A stretch of 64,000 nucleotides of DNA from contig CP136067.1 in the NCBI GenBank assembly GCA_032622095.1, forward strand, positions 77,774,705 to 77,838,704. The letters run 5' to 3'. Source of the DNA: Siphonodentalium dalli (taxonomy: Eukaryota > Mollusca > Scaphopoda > Gadilida > Siphonodentaliidae). Shown here piece after piece: positions 43,400-53,942 of this stretch; position 1 is the first letter of the stretch, and each line of letters starts with the position of its first letter. The notes under the pieces are model-generated. The model saw nothing but the letters and a program-made list of their open reading frames with translations, did not search any database and was not told the origin of the DNA. Position numbers and translations under genes: made by a program.

Positions 43400-45290
43400 G
43401 AGAATGTTCCTTACAACTACACCTCAACAGAATATATCAACACAGCAGTGTATTTTGAGTTGGATATATCGTTAAAAGTTCAGAACTTTATCGTCACGCT
43501 GCCGCGGTGGTTTTCGTCGTGACAAAATTCCTATGCTCAACTATCGCTTCGAAGTGATCCGCCCCTTATGTAATTATCCTATTAAATACATTTGCTCTTT
43601 CAAAGCTATGGCAAAATACTAAGACAAGTCAGAGGGTATAATGATACAAATTTAAAATAAAAACCGCTTTGGTTTAGAGTCTTGATTTGTGACGTATGTT
43701 CATGACCCTGTCCTAGTGTTGTACATTTTCAACGTGAAACAAAAGGTTAAAGGCCAATGAAACGTTCAGTGGCCGACGTCGGGCCAACGATGCCATCATA
43801 TACGGGATAAGCACCAGTGAATCCATTACTTTTACTGTCCTGTTCGTGAACCATATTATATTTCTCCTTCATTTTTTCCCCAACCTATTCTGCCAGGGAA
43901 GGAGTATCTCGAAAACTATAATGCATTTTTCGATTTGGCAGCTACACTATATTAGTATACGAGACGCATGTGCCGATTAATTTAGGCCCCATCTCGAACC
44001 AAATGTCTGCAGCAACGGCATGTTCTGTCACATGCAGGGTTCTATGACAGGGCTATATAGTTTGATATATACACGAAGCAAATAAAGATCAATTCCTGAT
44101 ATGGTATTAATAAAGAGGGCTTACGTCACTTTTCAACAAATGTGTATGACGTTGGTGCGTTCTTTGTAGTGTACAAGATCTATTGACCGATATTTCGAGT
44201 ATTAATATAGACCCTTATATTGCCGTTGCAACCAAATTGGGTACACACAATTTTGAGGTTCAAAAGAGCCATGTCCGTGTGAAGCATTATAATGGTGATC
44301 AAACACCAATGACAAAGAAAATAATTTTATTGCTCGAATCATAAGTGTGTGTGCCACCTGGTCGAATGTATGGTCAATGCGCAAAATTAATCTTGTAAAT
44401 GTATACCAACATTGTTAAAATGGAGAATATATGTTACGATCGTCAAGGTTGTTCCAAGTGTGGGGCCATTTACTTGAAGTATACATGGTAGTGCCTCACT
44501 GGATAAGTTCCTTATAATTGACCATTTTGTTACGTTTAGTATTTCTATCTTATATATTTGATGGTTGCAATTATTTTAAAACCACTGTGGCGACTTGTCA
44601 GGGTCAATGTCATAAACAGAAATATACTGAATTCATAGTAACACCATATACATCATTCAGAGCGACCACTAAAGCAACAAAAAGTATTCACATATAGGAC
44701 TTATTTGATTCTGAAATAAGCCGATAGTGGACTTATACACGTTATTCCGTTTTAATAAAACACAATATAAAAAAGAGTCGATTTAGATTTCATATAGAGC
44801 GTAATTAAGATTCAAATAATGCCGATATGCATGGGTTTTTTTTGTGTTTTTGAAATAATTTCAATATGAGCTTATTGTCAAGAGCCCATGCTGAATCATG
44901 ACCATGCTAATTGTGAGATTGTGAGCTTTGAAATGATATCTGAACCAGAATGAAAATAGTTTTCGAATATCTCCTCCTTCCACAGCACAGTTACATGTTA
45001 ATAATTTAGAAATTGTCACAATCAACGTATTGCATATACTTTAAAAATGGCATGTTATCCAGTTGTTCTCAACAAAATAGCGTGGAATTAAATTCGCCTT
45101 GTTAGGAATGACAGATGGTATGTTAAATTCAATATATGAATATTCAATAAAATTTCCCTCTTGATGCCATTTTAAGTGATCAACATTTTGGAGAATTAAG
45201 AGCTGTACAGTGGAAACAAAAAACAATGCATACGTCCGACACCGATGGATTGGCTGTCTGCCTGGAATTATCAAATATCTTAAATTTTCA
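43400..45290. other. No supported gene
   Basis: AT-rich; contains one short dispersed repeat at 44.08 kb and a segment at 44235-44290 (TTTTGAGGTTCAAAAGAGCC) related to 46.71-46.76 kb inverted and 63.65-63.69 kb. Confidence 0.4.
44083..44128. repeat. Short dispersed repeat, copy 2
   Basis: CAATTCCTGATATGGTATTA followed by ATAAAGAGGGCTTACG, related to 21288-21344. Confidence 0.45.
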
Positions 45291-45299
45291 GAACAAATA

Positions 45300-45900
45300 T
45301 TTAAAGCTAATTGTCCCTCGACATTCCATCGGAGGACTATAGTAATGACCCTTGTTCGTACGTCCGCACGTGCGTCCGGAACTTTATCCGATTCTGTATT
45401 CTGTCATTTTCTGATGAATTATTTTTTTAAACTTGGCAAAGATATCGACCATGCAGGATGGGAACCTGCGATTTTGAGTTCGGTCGGACTCATTTTGGTG
45501 AAGTTATTGCCCTTTTTCGACATAAAATCGTACATTCTGGGACGCATCTTTGATCCGAGCCTGTATTTCCGTCATTTTCCAGTAATTATGTTTTAAACTT
45601 GACGCAGATTTCAACAAGCGTGGGTACCGACGCACCTGCGATTTTGAGTTCAGTCGGAGTCATTTTGGCAGAGTTATTGCCATTTTTTCGACATAATCGT
45701 ACATCTTGGGACGCATCTATTGTCAGAGCCTGTATTCCGTAATTTTCCAGTCAAATTGTTTAAAAATTCCCATAGATGTAAATATGCATAGGAACCTGCG
45801 CACTTGCGATTTTCAGTTCAGTCATTCTGGCGGAGTTATTGCCAGTTTTCGACATGTTTTATGTTTTTTATTTTAGAGTTATTGACCCTTGCTCGACACA
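45300..45900 (+). repeat. ~170-bp tandem repeat, three diverged units
   Basis: ACCTGCGATTTTGAGTTC at about 45464 and 45634, and a diverged version near 45802, mark units spaced 170 and 168 bp. Each also contains CATTTTGGxxxAGTTATTGCC and CGACATAA. The 128-residue frame at 45210-45596 overlaps the array and is not called. Confidence 0.75.
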
Positions 45901-46689
45901 TTGAAGATGTGCTTCATTTTGAGTGAATATGCACTTTGTATCATATTGGTGTAATCCATTCTTCTTCAGTTTGTAGTATACGGATCTGAAACCCATAAAT
46001 CCTTCAATGGGGACATTATGGTCAGTTTATTGAAATTCAGCAGTGACAACAATCAGCATCTGATGCTTTTGCAACCACATGGTTTTGAAAATGGTGTTTA
46101 ATAGGGAATTATGTACATAACACTGGTGCAAGTTTGTCCTGTATATGTTATTATGTTCCACAATAGCCTGTTTTGTCGTGAGGTTATATTTGTATACAAA
46201 AGACCATGATATCACAGCCTGTTCTCGTGAAATAAACAAACAACGGGCTTATGTTAAGGAGTGAAATAAGCTCATATTGACATTAATAATAATACTATAT
46301 AACCTCAATATATGCTCTATATATGTGGACCTAAAACTCGGTTGTTAAAACAGTCCAATATGGCTTTCCTGGAATTTGCTGGTATACTTCGGTGGTGTTG
46401 AGTTCGGACCATATGTATATAATCTTATATAGGGTTGGTATACACTAGGATTTTTTAGCTCATGTCATGAAACTTTGGCACAAACGAATGCGTGAAGTAT
46501 AAAAATTAACATCATCAACATATTTGTAGACAAATTCATCTATATACTATACTCTCAAACTATTCATTTCTTACGAATCGACCTACAATAATAGTACCAT
46601 TGACGGTAACTGATAATTTCCGCATTCAAATTGTACCACCAGGCACCAGCATGCGATTATTTATATTCTCAGATTGATGACAACTCCAT

Positions 46690-46770
46690 CTGTATCTCGT
46701 GAAAATGCTATTTTCAACATTAAACGGACATGGCTCATTCGAACCTCCAAATTTCTGTGTACGTAATTGG
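46690..46770 (-). repeat. Dispersed motif 'GAGGTTC...AGCCATGTCCG'
   Basis: The minus strand reads GGAGGTTCGAATGAGCCATG then TCCGTTTAA, like 44250-44280. A related stretch lies at 63645-63690 (ACGGCTCATGTGAACCTC). Confidence 0.4.
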
Positions 46771-46886
46771 AGCGACGGATACGATGGGTCGATAAATAAA
46801 CGAACTATTGATATACCGGCTTCATGTGATCTGACAAACACTTGCCAAAGTCACAGCCATTTTTCAACTTTTCGTCAGAATTAAGA

Positions 46887-46951
46887 TAAACGCTCTTTAT
46901 TGCTACCATATAAGGAATATATAGAGTACCACGGAGCGCTCTTTTCTGTTC
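46887..46951. repeat. Short dispersed repeat, copy 3 (inverted)
   Basis: AAACGCTCTTTATTGC, ACCATATAAGGAAT and GGAGCGCTCTTTTC give the complement of the 21.3-kb copy. Confidence 0.45.
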
Positions 46952-47599
46952 CATGTCGTGCAAATAGATGATTTGTGTTTGGGATCCAAACACCGTATTC
47001 ACATGTGTATTTTTCAGTACTTCGGTGCGTCTTTTTTGGGTTAATAGCGAGTTTGCGATTTCAAACCGGCACGGGTACACGTTTTGTAATCGCAAACTGT
47101 TTTACGGGTAGAATTCATCACATCGACTGGTAATGTAAGGTGAGCCAACTGCAACAAAAATGCTATTATGATATAGATAAATTGCTATTCGCTTTATTGG
47201 CCGATGTTATACTTAGCGTTATGGATTGCTGGAAATTTGTATTTAGATTAGATGTGCACCATGTTAATCAGTTGCTTTCATCGAGGACGAGGCAGTAGTT
47301 GGAAGGGGGTTGTGGTTATCTTTCACTTATCTTGGTAACATTTCAAACAATTGGATTCTACAACTCATAGACAGACCGTGTGTTGACTATAAATCGGTTG
47401 GAATTGTTAGACTTAGAAAATAGATTATGATAGCACAAATATACAATTACGTTATAGTTATATTGTCCAACCAATATTTGGTGTAAAATGTATTATTTTA
47501 GACCCAGGATCTAACAATGTACTACGCGTACTTTCAGTCAGATATAAGACCGAATTTGTCCCTCATTTTAGTTGGGGAATATTAAGTCATATTAAAGAT

Positions 47600-47915
47600 G
47601 CATAATCCGAATTAACGCTCCCAAGTTACAATTTCTTTGACTTCGGATGGGGGGGGGGTAAAAATATTTGATTCGAATCGAGGAACCCACTCAGAGTGAT
47701 CAGTTATCGATTTTTGAAGTTTGTTATTTCTTGGAATGTGTAATTGTTTGTGGCCCAGAAAAGAGTCATTAAACCGACGGTCTCGGACAAATTTGACGAA
47801 GGTGGATAACTCTAAAATCAAGTGGTAATACGGCCAAATTTCGTGATAATACGGCCATATTTCGTTGAACAACATGTTGATAAATAACACGTTTTGGGAA
47901 ATTAATACAAGGAAT
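47600..47915 (+). repeat. Dispersed repeat family 'AATCCGAATT', copy 3
   Basis: Matches 20.37-20.65 kb through AATCCGAATTAACGCTC, TTTGATTCGAATCGAGGAAC and TTGATAAATAACACGTTTTG. Contains an internal poly-G run and a short duplicated AATACGGCCA segment. Confidence 0.65.
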
Positions 47916-48168
47916 CCCGGGTTTGGGAAATGAAAACTGAACGAAAGGTCGTCAGACCCACTATTTTTTATATGTGGGTATGTAGTTTACTCCAGACTGA
48001 AATGCGCCATGTCCGTTCAGATGGTAACTATATATTAAAATGAGAAATCAGTCCCCACCTACATACGATAAAGTAACTAAACGGTTGTATTCAAATTTGC
48101 AATACATGGATAAATCCACGACATATTGATGCCCGTGTACAATGGGTTGAGACAGGGACGTGACGACA

Positions 48169-48400
48169 GGGGTGTCTCACTCCCAACTTTGGTCAAATGT
48201 TCAACATTGTAAATTTGATATAACTGACCCACAACATTTGTTGTAAATTTCACACCAACAACAGGTTGAAATTGTTCTCGTAGTTTGATTTTTCAACAAT
48301 TTATTAATGGATAATTTGTAGTGTTTAGACCAACATATTTTCCTTTTTTTTTGGTAAACAATTTGGACTGAAATGGCTATCAGAAACTTTTGGAAATTTT
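48169..48400 (+). repeat. Dispersed repeat family 'TGTTTAGACCAAC', copy 2 with terminus
   Basis: Begins GGGGTGTCTCACTCCCAACT and TTGGTCAAATGTTCAAC, then continues into the internal stretch shared with 41.0-41.2 kb inverted. The GGGGTGTCTCAC start looks like a DNA-transposon end. Confidence 0.6.
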
Positions 48401-48479
48401 CCAACCTTTGTGTCAGGTCTAGAAATTTCCAACAATTGGAAAGCTTGAAGCCAGTGTGGATTCTAGGATTGAGCAAATC

Positions 48480-51400
48480 CCATGATCAAATTAAAAAAAA
48501 TTCTCACACCGTGGTCAGTCAGAAACTGATAATTAATTTAAGAAACAAAAATCGGGGGTGAATTTGCGTGGCGTTAGACCACTGGATATTAAGATATTAG
48601 GATATTTCAGGCCCTGGTCTACACTAGAAATTCGAAGGTGGGCACCCTTCCCAACGCAGAGACCATTTACAGCCACGTCCCTGCAATGGGTCGAGACTGC
48701 GTCTATAGCACCATCTACTCACTCTATTAACACAACCTGTCATTAATGCAGTGAACAAAGTTGTTAGTGAAAAGATCGGCCTTCCGTATTTATCTAAGTG
48801 CTAGAAGCCGCCTCGAGAATTTGAACATAAAACCTGGGTTTAAATGACAACTTTATCCATGATATTTGCCCATAAAATCTTCAATAAATAGGTTAACACA
48901 TAGCTGACTGGAATTTCATTGAATTCATGAACCTCTGAGTGAGAAAATCGTAGTGAAAGGTTACCGGTCAATGTGACACATCTACCCGTTCCAAATCGTT
49001 ATCTCTTTATTCGCTGCATTACAAGTACCCAAGTTATACCGTGACGATGTTCGCCGATTCGCCCGTACCCGTTCCCGTCGGACGGGTATCGCAAACTCGC
49101 TAATGCTCGTAGAAAGGTAGTTCAGATATTTATCGACCTATTTCGATACCAAGAACATTTCAGAAGCGAATAATATTATGTGTATTTTGGACCGCAAACC
49201 GCCATGTGGCGTTAAAAGATAACATGCATGATGTAGAAGAATATGCCGTTATCAGCCACGGTCGTGGATACTTTCGACCCAAGCAGCAAATTTGCAAAAC
49301 ATGTATAAATTCTTTGCAAATATGAGTTAAGACATTTAGCGGCTTCTCGGTGAAGGCCGAATCGGTGCAACCGGAAATGATTCTGATTGGATCCGATTAT
49401 ATATGACGTACATGCAGTGCGTGTAATCTCGAGTGCGATATTAACTAATAATTTAACGTTGAACTCGCAGTTACTGGAAATAAAGTCCCCAAAATCAGGT
49501 TTCAATCGAATTTCTAAATGGTATGAATAAGAGGGAAGCGAAAGTAGTGAAGAATATATTTTTTAGAAAAACGTTCGTAAACGTCTCATTTATCGAGATT
49601 TACCAGGAGTTGGACAAAAGTTCCGGACACGTAGGCGGGGGTGGGACGGTCAAATTCACAATCATAGATCAGTTTTTCCGCAAGCTGAAGTATATACTAC
49701 ATATACTACTTATATATAGAATGCATATAATTCATCAATGTTCCAGCTTATTAACCGAAAACAATTTAGCACCTGCTGCTAATCTTAAAATTTGTTTTTG
49801 CAAAAATTTTAAACAATAAACTAGGTTTGCATCATATCACATTATGCTAATCGAAATGAAAACTGAAAACTAAAAGATCTTGCCTGCCATTGCCTGACAT
49901 ATGGATAAGAGACTCGTGTATTCAATTATATCAACGTCTTTGTTGTTCTACCGCATCTTAACTTATGATGTTCCTCACCATGCACAGAAGGAGGTCGCAA
50001 AATGGAACTCAAATTCATATTAAAGGCTGTATCCATATGTAAATGCATATTAGCCAACCGTTACATTTCATTATATTGTACCAAAGAATGTATTTTGTGC
50101 GACATGACGATTCGGTAAGAAAATTAAGAACACTGTGACCTCAGTATATTTCTGGATTTTCCGTGTTTATAGCTTTAGGTTCGCAGCAGGACCAGTAGTA
50201 CAAGAAAGGTGGGCCTTTAAAGTATCGAACAAGTTGATAAACATGAAACGCATAACACATAAACAAAATTGATTTTAAAAATAAACACTTCGTTGATTGT
50301 GTCTCAAACTGTAACATAGCATTGCACAGTATCAATAACGATAACAATTGTAATACATTGAAGGGTTGTGTTATCGTGTAGATATACGTTACAAATCTTC
50401 GAAAAAGCGGGTGGTCTCAGAAATGACACCGGAACAAATGTAGGTCAAAATGAAAAAGCGCATAGTATACGTGTCCGGAACCTTTTTCCGCCTCTTGGAT
50501 CTATCGGAATTTTGCATCTGTATAAATGTAAATTCTCCTTGTATATTATAAAACTGTTTTAAGTCAGGGTTAATGGACTCGGGCGAGGTCGCACCCTGAC
50601 ATAACCGGACGATACTAACAGTTCTGTGTACGTTATGATTTCGATATCATCCGTCTACTGTTTTAGCGATGTAAGATACATAACTCTATCTTGTATTTCG
50701 CTTACAGTGTGCACGTTTACGACCAGGTTATCTTAAACCAATCCACAGGATCTGATCAGAATTTGGGCGAAATCGAACGTATAAGAGAAATATTAACAAT
50801 TATACTGAGAACATTATTAATAGTGTTGTGCCATTCTAACACAAAATCATCGGACATGGCACGATTCGATATAAATATAAACACTGAGACTCAAAACGCT
50901 TTTAATATATGCCTTTAGCGTCATTTTAAAGGACGGCTATCATTCCTGCCTTGATGGATGATAGGCAGTGGAAAATTCCACTATGGAACGTTCCAAAATG
51001 TATAAACATAGAACGTCCTTGAAAGTTCAGTATGATGATATTACATTCAAATACCAATTTCAGCATTGTTTTTGTCTGGAAGTCGGGTTTTGTTTGTTGC
51101 TTTTTTATCATGGAAAATGAACTAACAAGGGAGGTTCACATAATAAATATATTTCACCTCATGGTATCACTTATTTCAATATGATTACAATACTATTTTT
51201 AAAAGGATATGTGATAAATGTATGGCAAATTGTGGATATCTCTAGCAAAAATATCACCTTGATTCAGCGTACTTTATAAAGGACGCTAGGCATGGCTGGG
51301 ACCCTGAAGATTTCCATTCCCGGTCCTGTATAAAGGACACCGGGCATATGCGTGGTTTGTCGAACCGTGCTTGACATGTCCATCTTTATTACACGCTTAA

Positions 51401-51550
51401 TCCCAGCAATTACTTTATTTTTAAAACTTTATCCTTATGCGCTAGAACTTGAACAATATCAACTAACCCATTAGCATACTCTTGTCGTTATGTGCATATA
51501 TATAATGTATATGTCCTGGAATTTGTTTTCACTGTTTTAACTTTCCACAA
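48480..51550. other. No supported gene
   Basis: Only short frames without motifs. A segment at 49.03-49.11 kb (ACGGGTATCGCAAACTCGC) has an inverted relative at 47.04-47.10 kb. No RNA gene recognised. Confidence 0.4.
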
Positions 51551-51557
51551 ATGTGAG

Positions 51558-51615
51558 ACGAACGCTCTTTGTTAATACAATATCAGGAATAGATTAACTA
51601 TAAACGCTCTTCAAA
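51558..51615. repeat. Short dispersed repeat, copy 4 (inverted)
   Basis: GAACGCTCTTTGTTAAT, ATATCAGGAAT and ATAAACGCTCTTC; it lies just before the piggyBac-like exon. Confidence 0.45.
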
Positions 51616-51654
51616 TTTTGATATACATTTCTGCATTCTTTTTTTTCACTCCAG

Positions 51655-51787
51655 GAGATATACGGTCCGCGATGTGCTTGGAATGACAGAACAAGGCGAC
51701 TTTTGTGAGGCCACAGTCTACACCACTCCCCCGGGTGGCGACCGTTCAGATGAAGATAGTGGTGACGAGGAAGGCGGAGGATATTAG
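51655..51787 (+). pseudogene. piggyBac-derived (PGBD-like) N-terminal exon fragment
   Basis: A strong acceptor (long T run, then CACTCCAG) precedes 51655. The frame reads YTVRDVLGMTEQGDF, then VYTTPPGGDRSDEDSGDEEG and ends GGY-TAG at 51785-51787. The PP...SDEDSGDEEGG pattern is characteristic of the N-terminal acidic segment of piggyBac-derived transposases. There the protein would continue for several hundred residues into a DDD catalytic domain, which is absent here. It may be a decayed transposon fragment or the last exon of a gene that captured it. No other exon was found. Confidence 0.45.
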
Positions 51788-51969
51788 TGCAATGGTGATG
51801 GGGATGATGGTGATACTTATTTTGTTATTTGTTTTCTTCATATAAGGTGTAGTTTAATCATGTTATTTACTAATTCTCATGTTACACATATTGTGTTTGA
51901 GTTATAACCATTACATTAAAAATAACTGGTTGACAATCTAGCTAAGTCAGCATTGTACGCTAAAGAAAA

Positions 51970-52175
51970 AAAAAGTCAATATGACTAAGTTACGTTAGTC
52001 AAACGTTTGTCCACATGATGACTAACTTATTTTAGTCAAAATGGCTAAGGTAGAAAATTATTCACAATGACTAGAATTGTGTTAGTCACAACGACTAATA
52101 AACGGTTAGTCAAAACGAATAATTGGGCCATTAGATCCAGTCATTTTGACTATATTTCTTAGTCACTAGGAAGTG
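51970..52175. repeat. Cluster of TGACTAA / TTAGTCA words
   Basis: About ten exact or near copies of TGACTAA and its complement TTAGTCA occur within 200 bp, often as facing pairs such as TGACTAAGTTACGTTAGTCA. The spacing is irregular, so this is not a simple tandem array. Confidence 0.65.
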
Positions 52176-52313
52176 AAAATGTTATTTGTGGAAATTTTAT
52201 GCACACAATTCTGATACTCAGCCAGATGCTATATTATCCAGAATCAAACACCGAATTGGAGATAGAACAAGCATCATTTCCATAAAACACAGATTCCAAC
52301 AATGGTCTGTTGA

Positions 52314-52490
52314 GAAGTATATCAATATACTGTGGTATAAGTCTGTTTAACTGGCTGATATTTTCGATAGAAGTATATCAATACATTGTGGTATAAGTAT
52401 GTTTAACTGGATGGTTTTTTCCGATAGAAGTATATCAATATATTGTGGTATAAGTCTGTTTAACTGGATGAATTTTCCGATATGTATGTG
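52314..52490 (+). repeat. ~57-bp tandem repeat, three units
   Basis: AGTATATCAATAxAxTGTGG at 52316, 52372 and 52429 followed by TATAAGTxTGTTTAACTGG, steps 56 and 57 bp. Confidence 0.85.
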
Positions 52491-53014
52491 ATGTCTATGA
52501 AATCTACTGCTTTCTGGATATATAACTGCCTCGTGGTTGTAACTTAAAATGCGGCATATATATTGCAGGTGCGCTAGAGTTCAGCACCTTAACGTAACTT
52601 TTTTTTATTCTGTATTCATATTACATCATTGAATAATACAATACAACAATTTGCGGATTGCATGCGTATATTTTAAGCGAGGGTCAAGTTGGATTAACAC
52701 ATTACAGAGATTTAACGTTGACAGACCAGATGTGATTTCATGCTGCATGATCCTGCGTTATCTAATTAAAATTTACCATGCATGTGCCCAGCGTCCGAAA
52801 ATTTGGGAAAGGGTCCGTTACTTTGCCGACCAATATTGATTTTGCCCTTTACTAATCCGAAACTATCTAACATCATAAAATAGATAAGAAAAAAATCGGC
52901 TAAAAAATGGGTACAAAGAATACACGACTTTCAATTGCATTGAATTGAACCGTCTTTCCTGTCTAACGTTGCTATAATATATACGACAGTAAAAACACTC
53001 TGCATATATAGAGG

Positions 53015-53156
53015 ATCTCACATGAGTTCCTATTTTATACGGAATTTATCAACCGAGTTCACTAAATTCGATTTGAGCCGAGGTTTACCGAGGCTCAAAT
53101 AGAATTTAGAGGACGAGGTTGATAAATTACGTATAAAATAGGACTAGTGTGAGATA
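53015..53156. mobile_element. Foldback element, ~65-bp arms
   Basis: TCTCACATGAGTTCCTATTT and GGAATTTATCAACCGAG on the left mirror GAGGTTGATAAATTACGTAT and AGGACTAGTGTGAGA on the right. The centre holds a second pair, GATTTGAGCC / GGCTCAAAT. A related element lies at 63704-63838. Confidence 0.75.
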
Positions 53157-53711
53157 CCTTTTATCACATGATCAAATAAACCCGAAGCAACGCGAAATAT
53201 TCATCGAAAACAACAATCATACACTACAGCGATCGCAAGTTATCTGAAGAACGCCGTGACGTCATCGCACGCGCTGATATTAAACGTGTCTATTACCGAT
53301 AATTATGAAACTGCTTTTATGGCCAAATTATGTGATAAATATGTATATGTGTGTGTGATCATTTAACCAGTAGAAACACGGCACAACAACAGTTACTACA
53401 CGTATAAGCTTATTCATGGCACATAACACCACCATGCAGTCTTATATACAGTAGGATTATTGCTGTATTCGCGAACGCAATTTTGGCGAGGTTTCGAGCG
53501 TTATACCACGGTGTGCTTTAGTTCTGCATTAATGTGACCCACGATGCTCATACGTGTACCTCGAATTATAAACCAATATATTCCGGGACAAAATTAGCTT
53601 GATACACATATTTAAATATACGGACTATATATGACTCGCAAAACATGCGTTGGATTGATAGAGGTCATGGCCTCTGAAAGATAACAAAGATTTTGTTCTC
53701 CAATATGAAAC

Positions 53712-53775
53712 TATAAAGAGCATTCGTTATTAGAATTATCCTGATATGATAAAATAATAACCGTCTTTTATAAAA
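53712..53775. repeat. Short dispersed repeat, copy 5
   Basis: ATAAAGAGCATTCGTTATTA, ATCCTGATATG and ACCGTCTTTTAT. More diverged than the others. Confidence 0.35.
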
Positions 53776-53942
53776 AAAATCCTGAAGATTGCTACGATAC
53801 GTCATGTTCGTGTAAATCATATGTCGATAGCATAGTACCAGGGCATACATATTTCATGTACTAATCGACTTATGTTGTCCTTGGAACGTGAGAAACAATC
53901 AGAGGTATGTGACAGAACGTTGCCCCAGCCGATGTTGCTTTG

